DNA from: Lamellibrachia columna
Lineage: Eukaryota; Annelida; Polychaeta; Sabellida; Siboglinidae
Assembly (NCBI GenBank): GCA_963662155.1
Contig: OY759274.1
Location: forward strand, 46,795,565 to 46,859,564
Direction of reading: 5' to 3'
DNA length: 64,000 bases
Position 1 is the stretch's first letter. The number at the start of each line of letters is the position of its first letter. This document shows positions 1-12,597 of this stretch, piece by piece. The notes beneath the pieces are model-generated. The model made no database searches and was not told the DNA's origin. It worked only from the letters and a program-made list of their open reading frames with translations. The position numbers were made by a program, and so were the translations under genes.

Positions 1-3000
1 ACGACTATTAATGTCAACTAGTTCGTCTCTCGTCTTGTCGACAACTACTATTAATGTCAACTAGTTCGTCTTGCGTTTACTCGACAACTATTGTTAATAT
101 CAACTAGTTCGTCTCACGTCTACTCGACAAAGACTATTAATGTCAACTAGTTCGTCTCGCGTCCACTCGACAACGACAATTAATGTCAACTAGTTCGTCT
201 AGCGTCTATTCGACAACGACTATTAATGTCAACTAGTTCGTCTAGCGGCTACTTGTCAATGATTATTAATGTCCACTGGTTCGTCTAGCGTTTACACGAC
301 AACGACTATTAATGTCACCTAGTTCGTCTAGCGTCTACTCGACAACGATTATTAACGTCAACTAGTTCGTCTAGCGTCTACTCGACAACGACTATTAATG
401 TCAACTAGTTCGTCTAGCGTCTACTCAACAACGACTATTAATGTCAACTAGTTCGTCTAGTGTCTACTCGACAACTACTATTAATGTCAACTAGTTCGTC
501 TCGCGTCTACTCGACAACGGCTATTAATGTCAACTAGTTCGTCTCGCGTCCACTCGACAACGACTATTAATGTCAACTAGTTCGTGTAGCATCTACTCGA
601 CAACGACTATTAATGTCAACTAGTTCGTCTAGCGTCTAATCAACAACGACTATTAATGTCAACTAGTTCGTCTAGTGTCTACTCGACAACTAGTATTAAT
701 GTCAACTAGTTCGTCTAGTGTCTACTCGTCAACGACTATTAATGTCAACTAGTTCGTCTAGCGTCTACTCGACAACGACTATTAATATCAACCAGTTCGT
801 CTAGCGTCTACTCGACAACGACTATTAATGTCAACTAGTTCGTCTAGCGTCTACTCATCAACGACTATTAATGTCAACTAGTTCGTCTCTCGTCTAGTCA
901 ACAACTACTATTAATGTCAACTAGTTCGTCTTGCGTCCACTCGACAACTACTGTTAATATCAACTAGTTCGTCTCGCGTCTACTCGACAAAGACTATTAA
1001 TGTCAACTAGTTCGTCTCGCGTCCACTCGACAACGACAATTAATGTCAACTAGTTCGTCTAGCGTCTACTCGACAACGACTATTAATGTCATCTCGTTCG
1101 TGTAGCATCTACTCGACAACGACTATTAATGTCAACTAGTTCGTCCAGCGTCTACTCGACAACTAGTATTAATGTCAACTAGTTCGTCTAGAGTCTACTC
1201 GTCAACGACTATTAATGTCAACTATTTCGTCTAGCCTCTACTCGACAACGACTATTAATATGAACTAGTTCGTCTAGCGTCTACTCGACAACGACTATTA
1301 ATGTCAACTAGTTCGTGTAGCATCTACTCGACAACGACTATTAATGTCAACTAGTTCGTCTAGCGTCTACTCAACAACGACTATTAATGTCAACTAGTTC
1401 GTCTAGTGTCTACTCGACAACTAGTATTAATGTCAACTAGTTCGTCTAGTGTCTACTCCTCAACGACTATTAATGTCAACTAGTTCGTCTAGCGTCTACT
1501 CGACAACGACTATTAATATCAACTAGTTCGTCTAGCGTCTACTCGACAACGACAATTAATGTCAACTAGTTCGTCTAGCGCCTACTCGTCAACGACCATT
1601 AATGTCAACTAGTTCGTCTAGCGTCTACTCGTCAACGACTATTAATGTCAACTAATTCGTCCAGCGTCTACTCGTCAACGACTATTAATGTCAACTAGTT
1701 CGTCTAGCCTCTACTCGACAACGACTATTAATGTCATCTAGTTCGTCTAGCGTCTACTCGACAACGACTATTAATGTCAACTAGTTCGTCTAGCGTCTAT
1801 TCGACAACGACTATTAATATCAACTAGTTCGTCTAGCGGCTACTTGTCAATGACTATTAATGTCAACTGGTTCGTCTAGCGTTTACTCGACAACGACTAT
1901 TAATGTCAACTAGATCGTCTAGCGTCTACTCGACAACGACTATTAATATCAACTAGTTCGTCTAGCTTCTACTCGACAACGACTATTAATGTCAACTAGT
2001 TCGTCTCGCGTCTACTCGACAACGGCTATTAATGTCAACTAGTTCGTCTGCCGTCCACTCGACAACGACTATTAATGTCAACTAGTTCGTCTAGCGTCTA
2101 CTCGACAACGACTATTAATGTCAACTAGTTCGTGTAGCATCTATTCGACAACGACTATTAATGTCAACTAGTTCATCTAGCGTCTACTCAACAACGACTA
2201 TTAATGTCAACTAGTTCGTCTAGTGTCTACTCGACAACTAGTATTAATGTCAACTAGTTCGTCTAGGGTCTACTCCTCAACGACTATTAATGTCAACTAG
2301 TTCGTCTAGCGTCTACTCGACAACGACTATTAATATCAACTAGTTCGTCTAGCGTCTACTCGACAACGACAATTAATGTCAACTAGTTCGTCTAGCGTCT
2401 ACTCGTCAACGACCATTAATGTCAACTAGTTCGTCTAGCGTCTACTCGTCAACGACTATTAATGTCAACTAATTCGTCTAGCGTCTACTCGGCAACGTCT
2501 ATTAATGTCAACTAGTTCGTCTATCCTCTACTCGACAACTACTATTAATATCAATTAGTTCGTCTCGCGTCTACTCGACAACGACTATTAATATCAACTA
2601 GTTCATGTAGTGTCTACTCGACAACGACTATTAATGTCAACTTGTTCGTATAGCATCTACTCGACAACGACTATTAATGTCAAATAGTTCGTCTATCCTC
2701 TACTCGACAACTACTATTAATATCAACTAGTTCGTCTCGTGTCTACTCGAAAATGACTATTAATGTCAACTAGTTCGTCTCGCGTCCACTCGACAACGAT
2801 TATTAATGTCAACTAGTTCGTCTAGCGTCTACTCGACAACGACTATTAATGTCAACTAATTCGTCTAGCGTCTACTCGACAACGACTATTAATGTCAACA
2901 AGTTCGTCTATCCTCTACTCGACAACTACTATTAATATCAACTAGTTCGTCTCGCGTCTACTCGACAAAGACTATTAATGTCAACTAGTTCGTCTCGCGT

Positions 3001-3347
3001 TCACTCGACAACGACAATTAATGTCAACTAGTTCGTCTAGCGTCTACTCGATAACGACTATTAATATCATCTCGTTCGTGTAGCATCTACTCGACAACGA
3101 CTATTAAAGTCAACTAGTTCGTCCAGCGTCTACTCGACAACTAGTATTAATGTCAACTAGTTCGTCTAGAGTCTACTCGTCAACGACTATTAATGTCAAC
3201 TATTTCGTATAGCCTCTACTCGACAACGACTATTAATATAAACTAGTTCGTCTAGCGTCTATTCGACAACGACTACTAATGTCAACTAGTTCGTCTAGCG
3301 GCTACTTGTCAATGACTATTAATGTCCACTGGTTCGTCTAGCGTTTA

Positions 3348-3357
3348 CACGACGACT
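3348..3357 (+). repeat. 3-bp deletion in a monomer (CGACAACGAC to CGACGAC)
   Basis: Reads ACACGACGACTATT where neighbouring monomers have ACACGACAACGACTATT. This is one of three 3-bp losses at the same GAC-AAC-GAC spot, and one of two that make the first block 1 unit 3,864 rather than 3,870 bp. The corresponding monomers near 290-310 and 4,160-4,180 are intact. Confidence 0.9.
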
Positions 3358-3647
3358 ATTAATGTCACCTAGTTCGTCTAGCGTCTACTCGACAACGATT
3401 ATTAACGTCAACTAGTTCGTCTAGCGTCTACTCGACAACGACTATTAATGTCAACTATTTCGTCTAGCGTCTACTCAAAAACGACTATTCATGTCAACTA
3501 GTTCGTCTATCCTCTACTCGACAACTACTATTAATGTCAACTAGTTCGTCTCGCGTCTACTCGACAACGGCTATTAATGTCAACTAGTTCGTCTCGCGTC
3601 CACTCGACAACGACTATTAATGTCAACTAGTTCGTGTAGCATCTACT

Positions 3648-3656
3648 CGACGACTA
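3648..3656 (+). repeat. 3-bp deletion in a monomer (CGACAACGAC to CGACGAC)
   Basis: Reads CTCGACGACTATCAATG, lacking three bases against CTCGACAACGACTATTAATG and also carrying a T to C change in TTAAT. Together with the loss at about 3,350 it explains the 6-bp shortfall of the first block 1 unit. Confidence 0.9.
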
Positions 3657-3864
3657 TCAATGTCAACTAGTTCGTCTAGCGTCTACTCAACAACGACTAT
3701 TAATGTCAACTAGTTCGTCTAGTGTCTACTCGACAACTAGTATTAATGTCAACTAGTTCGTCTAGTGTCTACTCGTCAACGACTATTAATGTCAACTAGT
3801 TCGTCTAGCGTCTACTCGTCAACGACTATTAATGTCAACCAGTTCGTCTAGCGTCTACTCGACA

Positions 3865-6800
3865 ACGACTATTAATGTCAACTAGTTCGTCTCTCGTCTT
3901 GTCGACAACTACTATTAATGTCAACTAGTTCGTCTTGCGTTTACTCGACAACTATTGTTAATATCAACTAGTTCGTCTCACGTCTACTCGACAAAGACTA
4001 TTAATGTCAACTAGTTCGTCTCGCGTCCACTCGACAACGACAATTAATGTCAACTAGTTCGTCTAGCGTCTATTCGACAACGACTATTAATGTCAACTAG
4101 TTCGTCTAGCGGCTACTTGTCAATGATTATTAATGTCCACTGGTTCGTCTAGCGTTTACACGACAACGACTATTAATGTCACCTAGTTCGTCTAGCGTCT
4201 ACTCGACAACGATTATTAACGTCAACTAGTTCGTCTAGCGTCTACTCGACAACGACTATTAATGTCAACTAGTTCGTCTAGCGTCTACTCAACAACGACT
4301 ATTAATGTCAACTAGTTCGTCTAGTGTCTACTCGACAACTACTATTAATGTCAACTAGTTCGTCTCGCGTCTACTCGACAACGGCTATTAATGTCAACTA
4401 GTTCGTCTCGCGTCCACTCGACAACGACTATTAATGTCAACTAGTTCGTGTAGCATCTACTCGACAACGACTATTAATGTCAACTAGTTCGTCTAGCGTC
4501 TAATCAACAACGACTATTAATGTCAACTAGTTCGTCTAGTGTCTACTCGACAACTAGTATTAATGTCAACTAGTTCGTCTAGTGTCTACTCGTCAACGAC
4601 TATTAATGTCAACTAGTTCGTCTAGCGTCTACTCGACAACGACTATTAATATCAACCAGTTCGTCTAGCGTCTACTCGACAACGACTATTAATGTCAACT
4701 AGTTCGTCTAGCGTCTACTCATCAACGACTATTAATGTCAACTAGTTCGTCTCTCGTCTAGTCAACAACTACTATTAATGTCAACTAGTTCGTCTTGCGT
4801 CCACTCGACAACTACTGTTAATATCAACTAGTTCGTCTCGCGTCTACTCGACAAAGACTATTAATGTCAACTAGTTCGTCTCGCGTCCACTCGACAACGA
4901 CAATTAATGTCAACTAGTTCGTCTAGCGTCTACTCGACAACGACTATTAATGTCATCTCGTTCGAGTAGCATCTACTCGACAACGACTATTAATGTCAAC
5001 TAGTTCGTCCAGCGTCTACTCGACAACTAGTATTAATGTCAACTAGTTCGTCTAGAGTCTACTCGTCAACGACTATTAATGTCAACTATTTCGTCTAGCC
5101 TCTACTCGACAACGACTATTAATATGAACTAGTTCGTCTAGCGTCTACTCGACAACGACTATTAATGTCAACTAGTTCGTGTAGCATCTACTCGACAACG
5201 ACTATTAATGTCAACTAGTTCGTCTAGCGTCTACTCAACAACGACTATTAATGTCAACTAGTTCGTCTAGTGTCTACTCGACAACTAGTATTAATGTCAA
5301 CTAGTTCGTCTAGTGTCTACTCCTCAACGACTATTAATGTCAACTAGTTCGTCTAGCGTCTACTCGACAACGACTATTAATATCAACTAGTTCGTCTAGC
5401 GTCTACTCGACAACGACAATTAATGTCAACTAGTTCGTCTAGCGCCTACTCGTCAACGACCATTAATGTCAACTAGTTCGTCTAGCGTCTACTCGTCAAC
5501 GACTATTAATGTCAACTAATTCGTCCAGCGTCTACTCGTCAACGACTATTAATGTCAACTAGTTCGTCTAGCCTCTACTCGACAACGACTATTAATGTCA
5601 TCTAGTTCGTCTAGCGTCTACTCGACAACGATTATTAATATCAACTAGTTCGTCTAGCGTCTACTCGTCAACGACTATTAATGTCAACTAGTTCATCTAG
5701 CGTCTACTCGACAACGACTATTAATATCAACTAATTCGTGTAGCGTCTACTCGACAACGACTATTAATGTCTACTAGTTCGTCTAGCGTCTACTCATCAA
5801 CGACTATTAATGTCAACTAGTTCGTCTCTCGTCTAGTCGACAACTACTATTAATGTCAACTAGTTCGTCTAGCGTCTACTCTTCAACGACTATTAATGTC
5901 AACTAGTTCGTCTTGCGTCTACTCGACAACTACTATTAATGTCAATTAGTTCGTCTAGCCTCTATTCGACAACGACTGTTAATGTCAACTAGTTCGTCTC
6001 GCGTCTACTCGACAACGACTATTAATGTCAACTAGTTCATGTACTGTCTACTCGACAACGACTATTAATGTCAACTTGTTCGTCTACCGTCTACTCGACA
6101 AAGACTATTAATGTCAACTAGATCGTCTAGCGTCTACTCGACAACGACTATTAATGTCAACTAATTCGTCTAGCGTCTACTCGGCAACGTCTATTAATGT
6201 CAACTAGTTCGTCTATCCTCTACTCGACAACTACTATTAATATCAATTAGTTCGTCTCGCGTCTACTCGACAACGACTATTAATATCAACTAGTTCATGT
6301 AGTGTCTACTCGACAACGACTATTAATGTCAACTTGTTCGTCTAGCATCTACTCGACAACGACTATTAATGTCAAATAGTTCGTCTATCCTCTACTCGAC
6401 AACTACTATTAATATCAACTAGTTCGTCTCGTGTCTACTCGAAAATGACTATTAATGTCAACTAGTTCGTCTCGCGTCCACTCGACAACGACTATTAATG
6501 TCAACTAGTTCGTCTAGCGTCTACTCGACAACGACTATTAATGTCAACTAATTCGTCTAGCGTCTACTCGACAACGACTATTAATGTCAACTAGTTCGTC
6601 TATCCTCTACTCGACAACTACTATTAATATCAACTAGTTTGTCTCGCGTCTACTCGACAAAGACTATTAATGTCAACTAGTTCGTCTCGCGTCCACTCGA
6701 CAACGACAATTAATGTCAACTAGTTCGTCTAGCGTCTACTCGACAACGACTATTAATATCATCTCGTTCGTGTAGCATCTACTCGACAACGACTATTAAT

Positions 6801-7691
6801 GTCAACTAGTTCGTCCAGCGTCTACTCGACAACTAGTATTAATGTCAACTAGTTCGTCTAGAGTCTACTCGTCAACGACTATTAATGTCAACTATTTCGT
6901 ATAGCCTCTACTCGACAACGACTATTAATATAAACTAGTTCGTCTAGCGTCTCTTCGACAACGACTATTAATGTCAACTAGTTCGTCTAGCGGCTACTTG
7001 TCAATGACTATTAATGTCCACTGGTTCGTCTAGCGTTTACACGACAACGACTATTAATGTCACCTAGTTCGTATAGCGTCTACTCGACAACGATTATTAA
7101 TGTCAACTAGTTCGTCTAGCGTCTACTCGAAAACGACTATTCATGTCAACTAGTTCGTCTATCCTCTATTCGACAACGACTATTAATATCAACTAGTTCG
7201 TCTAGCGGCTACTTGTCAATGACTATTAATGTCAACTGTTTCGTCTAGCGTTTACTCGACAACGACTATTAATGTCAACTAGATCGTCTAGCGTCTACTC
7301 GACAACGACTATTAATATCAACTAGTTCGTCTAGCTTCTACTCGACAACGACTATTAATGTCAACTAGTTCGTCTAGCGTCTACTCGACAACGGCTATTA
7401 ATGTCAACTAGTTCGTCTCGCGTCCACTCGACAACGACTATTAATGTCAACTAGTTCGTGTAGCATCTAATCGACAACGACTATTAATGTCAACTAGTTC
7501 GTCTAGCGTCTACTCAACAACGACTATTAATGTCAACTAGTTCGTCTAGTGTCTACTCGACAACTAGTATTAATGTAAACTAGTTCGTCTAGTGTCTACT
7601 CGTCAACGACTATTAATGTCAACTAGTTCGTCTAGCGTCTACTCGACAACGACTATTAATATCAACCAGTTCGTCTAGCGTCTACTCGACA
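3865..7691 (+). repeat. Higher-order repeat, block 1, second unit (89 monomers)
   Basis: The distance from CTCTCGTCTT at 3,891 to the same variant at 7,718 is 3,827 bp, exactly 89 x 43. The first 1,766 bases repeat window positions 1-1,766 in the same order; the one substitution I noticed is near 4,965 (TTCGAGTAG where the first copy near 1,101 has TTCGTGTAG). After about 5,630 the two units diverge: this copy has CGATTATTAATATC where the first has CGACTATTAATGTC. Such high identity over 1.77 kb in a satellite suggests a recent amplification. Confidence 0.9.
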
Positions 7692-9662
7692 ACGACTATT
7701 AATGTCAACTAGTTCGTCTCTCGTCTTGTCGACAACTACTATTAATGTCAACTAGTTCGTCTTGCGTTTCCTCGACAACTACTGTTAATATCAACTAGTT
7801 CGTCTCACGTCTACTCGACAAAGACTATTAATGTCAACTAGTTCGTCTCGCGTCCACTCGACAACGACAATTAATGTCAACTAGTTCTTCTAGCGTCTAT
7901 TCGACAACGACTATTAATGTCAACTAGTTCGTCTAGCGGCTACTTGTCAATGATTATTAATGTCCACTGGTTCGTCTAGCGTTTACACGACAACGACTAT
8001 TAATGTCACCTAGTTCGTCTAGCGTCTACTCGACAACGATTATTAACGTCAACTAGTTCGTCTAGCGTCTACTCGACAACGACTATTAATGTCAACTAGT
8101 TCGTCTAGCGTCTACTCGAAAACGACTATTCATGTCAACTAGTTCGTCTATCCTCTACTCGACAACTACTATTAATGTCAACTAGTTCGTCTCGCGTCTA
8201 CTCGACAACGGCTATTAATGTCAACTAGTTCGTCTCGCGTCCACTCGACAACGACTATTAATGTCAACTAGTTCGTGTAGCATCTACTCGACAACGACTA
8301 TTAATGTCAACTAGTTCGTCTAGCGTCTACTCAACAACGACTATTAATGTCAACTAGTTCGTCTAGTGTCTACTCGACAACTAGTATTAATGTCAACTAG
8401 TTCGTCTAGTGTCTACTCATCAACGACTATTAAAGTCAACTAGTTCGTCTCTCGTCTAGTCGACAACTACTATTAATGTCAACTAGTTCGTCTTGCGTCT
8501 ACTCGACAACTACTGTTAATATCAACTAGTTCGTCTCGCGTCTACTCGACAAAGACTATTAATGTCAACTAGTTCGTCTCGCGTCCACTCGACAACGACA
8601 ATTAATGTCAACTAGTTCGTCTAGCGTCTACTCGACAACGACTATTAATGTCATCTCGTTCGTGTAGCATCTACTCGACAACGACTATTAATGTCAACTA
8701 GTTCGTCCAGCGTCTACTCGACAACTAGTATTAATGTCAACTAGTTCGTCTAGAGTCTACTCGTCAACGACTATTAATGTCAACTATTTCGTCTAGACTC
8801 TACTCGACAACGACTATTAATATGAACTAGTTCGTCTAGCGTCTATTCGACAACGACTATTAATATCAACTAGTTCGTCTAGCGGCTACTTGTCAATGAC
8901 TATTAATGTCAACTGGTTCGTCTAGCGTTTACTCGACAACGACTATTAATGTCAACTAGATCGTCTAGTGTCTACTCGACAACGACTATTAATATCAACT
9001 AGTTCGTCTAGCTTCTACTCGACAACGACTATTAATGTCAACTAGTTCGTCTAGCGTCTACTCGTCAACGACTATTAATGTCAACTAGTTCGTCTGCCGT
9101 CCACTCGACAACGACTATTAATTTCAACTAGTTCGTCTAGCATCTACTCGACAACGACTATTAATGTCAACTAGTTCGTTTAGCATCTACTCGACAACGA
9201 CTATTAATGTCAACTAGTTCGTCTAGCGTCTACTCAACAACGACTATTAATGTCAACTAGTTCGTCTAGTGTCTACTCGACAACTAGTATTAATGTCAAC
9301 TAGTTCGTCTAGTGTCTACTCCTCAACGACTATTAATGTCAACTAGTTCGTCTAGCGTCTACTCGACAACGACTATTAATATCAACTAGTTCGTCTAGCG
9401 TCTACTCGACAACGACAATTAATGTCAACTAGTTCGTCTAGCGTCTACTCGTCAACGACCATTATTGTCAACTAGTTCGTCTAGCGTCTACTCGTCAACG
9501 ACTATTAATGTCAACTAATTCGTCCAGCGTCTACTCGTCAACGACTATTAATGTCAACTAGTTCGTCTAGCCTCTACTCGACAACGACTATTAATGTCAT
9601 CTAGTTCGTCTAGCGTCTACTCGACAACGATTATTAATATCAACTAGTTCGTCTAGAGTCTA

Positions 9663-12328
9663 CTCGTCAACGACTATTAATGTCAACTAGTTCATCTAGC
9701 GTCTACTCGACAACGACTATTAATATCAACTAATTCGTGTAGCGTCTCCTCGACAACGACTATTAATGTCTACTAGTTCGTCTAGCGTCTACTCATCAAC
9801 GACTATTAATGTCAACTAGTTCGTCTCTCGTCTAGTCGACAACTACTATTAATGTCAACTAGTTCGTCTTGCGTCTACTCGACAACTACTGTTAATATCA
9901 ACTAGTTTGTCTAGCGGCTACTTGTCAATGACTATTAATATCAACTAGTTCGTCTAGCGTTTACTCGACAACGACTATTAATGTCAACTAGATCGTTTAG
10001 CGTCTACTCGACAACGACTATTAATATCAACTAGTTCGTCTAGCTTCTACTCGACAACGACTATTAATGTCAACTAGTTCGTCTAGCGTCTACTCGTCAA
10101 CGACTATTAATGTCAACTAGTTCGTCTCGCGTCTAGTCAACAACTACTATTAAAATCAACTAGTTCGTCTAGCGTCTACTCGTCAACGACTATTAATGTC
10201 AACAAGTTCGTCTTGCGTCATCTCGACAACTACTATTAATATCAATTAGTTCGTCTAGCGTCTATTCGACAACGACTGTTAATGTCAACTAGTTCGTCTC
10301 GCGTCTACTCGACAACGACTATTAATGTCAACTAGTTCATGTAGTGTCTACTCGACAACGACTATTAATGTCAACTTGTTCGTCTACCGTCTACTCGACA
10401 AAGACTATTAATGTCAACTAGATCGTCTAACGTCTACTCGACAACGACTATTAATGTCAACTAATTCGTCTAGCGTCTACTCGGCAACGTCTATTAATGT
10501 CAACTAGTTCGTCTATCCTCTACTCGACAACTTCTATTAATATCAATTAGTTCGTCTCGCGTCTACTCGACAACGAATATTAATATCAACTAGTTCATGT
10601 AGTGTCTACTCGACAACGACTATTAATGTCAACTTGTTCGTCTAGCATCTACTCGACAACGACTATTAATGTCAAATAGTTCGTCTATCCTCTACTCGAC
10701 AACTACTATTAATATCAACTAGTTCGTCTCGTGTCTACTCGAAAATGACTATTAATGTCAACTAGTTCGTCTCGCGTCCACTCGACAACGACTATTAATG
10801 TCAACTAGTTCGTCTAGCGTCTACTCGACAACGACTATTAATGTCAACTAATTCGTCTAGCGTCTACTCGACAACGACTATTAATGTCAACTAGTTCGTC
10901 TATCCTCTACTCGACAACTACTATTAATATCAACTAGTTCGTCTCGCGTCTACTCGACAAAGACTATTAATGTCAACTAGTTCGTCTCGCGTCCACTCGT
11001 CAACGACTATTAATGTCAACTAGTTCATCTAGCGTCTACTCGACAACGACTATTAATATCAACTAATTCGTGTAGCGTCTCCTCGACAACGACTATTAAT
11101 GTCTACTAGTTCGTCTAGCGTCTACTCATCAACGACTATTAATGTCAACTAGTTCGTCTCTCGTCTAGTCGACAACTACTATTAATGTCAACTAGTTCGT
11201 CTTGCGTCTACTCGACAACTACTGTTAATATCAACTAGTTTGTCTAGCGGCTACTTGTCAATGACTATTAATATCAACTAGTTCGTCTAGCGTTTACTCG
11301 ACAACGACTATTAATGTCAACTAGATCGTTTAGCGTCTACTCGACAACGACTATTAATATCAACTAGTTCGTCTAGCTTCTACTCGACAACGACTATTAA
11401 TGTCAACTAGTTCGTCTAGCGTCTACTCGTCAACGACTATTAATGTCAACTAGTTCGTCTCGCGTCTAGTCAACAACTACTATTAATGTCAACTAGTTCG
11501 TCTAGCGTCTACTCGTCAACGACTATTAATGTCAACTAGTTCGTCTTGCGTCTACTCGACAACTACTATTAATGTCAATTAGTTCGTCTAGCGTCTATTC
11601 GACAACGACTGTTAATGTCAACTAGTTCGTCTCGCGTCTACTCGACAACGACTATTAATGTCAACTAGTTCATGTAGTGTCTACTCGACAACGACTATTA
11701 ATGTCAACTTGTTCGTCTACCGTCTACTCGACAAAGACTATTAATGTCAACTAGATCGTCTAACGTCTACTCGACAACGACTATTAATGTCAACTAATTC
11801 GTCTAGCGTCTACTCGGCAACGTCTATTAATGTCAACTAGTTCGTCTATCCTCTACTCGAAAACTACTATTAATATCAATTAGTTCGTCTCGCGTTTACT
11901 CGACAACGAATATTAATATCAACTAGTTCATGTAGTGTCTACTCGACAACGACTATTAATGTCAACTTGTTCGTCTAGCATCTACTCGACAACGACTATT
12001 AATGTCAAATAGTTCGTCTATCCTCTACTCGACAACTACTATTAATATCAACTAGTTCGTCTCGTGTCTATTCGAAAATGACTATTAATGTCAACTAGTT
12101 CGTCTCGCGTCCACTCGACAACGACTATTAATGTCAACTAGTTCGTCTAGCGTCTACTCGACAACGACTATTAATGTCAACTAATTCGTCTAGCGTCTAC
12201 TCGACAACGACTATTAATGTCAACTAGTTCGTCTATCCTCTACTCGACAACTACTATTAATATCAACTAGTTCGTCTCGCGTCTACTCGACAAAGACTAT
12301 TAATGTCAACTAGTTCGTCTCGCGTCCA
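9663..12328 (+). repeat. Tandem duplication of a 31-monomer (1,333-bp) segment
   Basis: Copy one is about 9,663-10,995 and copy two about 10,996-12,328. Matching landmarks (GTTTGTCTAGCGG at 9,905 and 11,238; GGCAACGTCT at 10,483 and 11,816) are both 1,333 bp apart, exactly 31 x 43. The junction is visible near 10,996, where a monomer beginning as the TCGCGTCCACTCG type continues as TCAACGAC; the second copy instead runs on as ACAACGACAATT near 12,329. The copies differ at few bases, for example TAAAATC near 10,151 versus TAATGTC, and GCGTCATCTCG near 10,216 versus GCGTCTACTCG. Confidence 0.88.
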
Positions 12329-12587
12329 CTCGACAACGACAATTAATGTCAACTAGTTCGTCTAGCGTCTACTCGACAACGACTATTAATATCATCTCGT
12401 TCGTGTAGCATCTACTCGACAACGACTATTAATGTCAACTAGTTCGTCCAGCGTCTACTCGACAACTAGTATTAATGTCAACTAGTTCGTCTAGAGTCTA
12501 CTCGTCAACGACTATTAATGTCAACTATTTCGTATAGCCTCTACTCGACAACGACTATTAATATAAACTAGTTCGTCTAGCGTCTAT

Positions 12588-12597
12588 TCGACGACAA
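12588..12597 (+). repeat. 3-bp deletion in a monomer (third at this site)
   Basis: Reads ATTCGACGACAATTAATG against the expected ATTCGACAACGAC form. It explains why 7,718 to 13,219 is 128 monomers minus 3 bp. It falls at the same monomer position as the deletions at 3,350 and 3,650. Confidence 0.9.

Larger units (their letters stand above)
1..3864 (+). repeat. Higher-order repeat, block 1, first unit (90 monomers)
   Basis: The unit is delimited by a rare variant monomer with CTCTCGTCTTGTCG, seen at 27, 3,891, 7,718 and 13,219. The distance 27 to 3,891 is 3,864 bp, which is 90 monomers minus two 3-bp deletions at about 3,350 and 3,650. Positions 1-1,766 are almost identical to 3,865-5,630. 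The rest of the unit shares variant monomers with the next one but is rearranged by whole monomers: relative to the second unit it is 4 monomers longer before the GGCAACGTCT landmark (2,491 versus 6,183) and 3 shorter after it. It is all satellite, with no gene. Confidence 0.9.
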
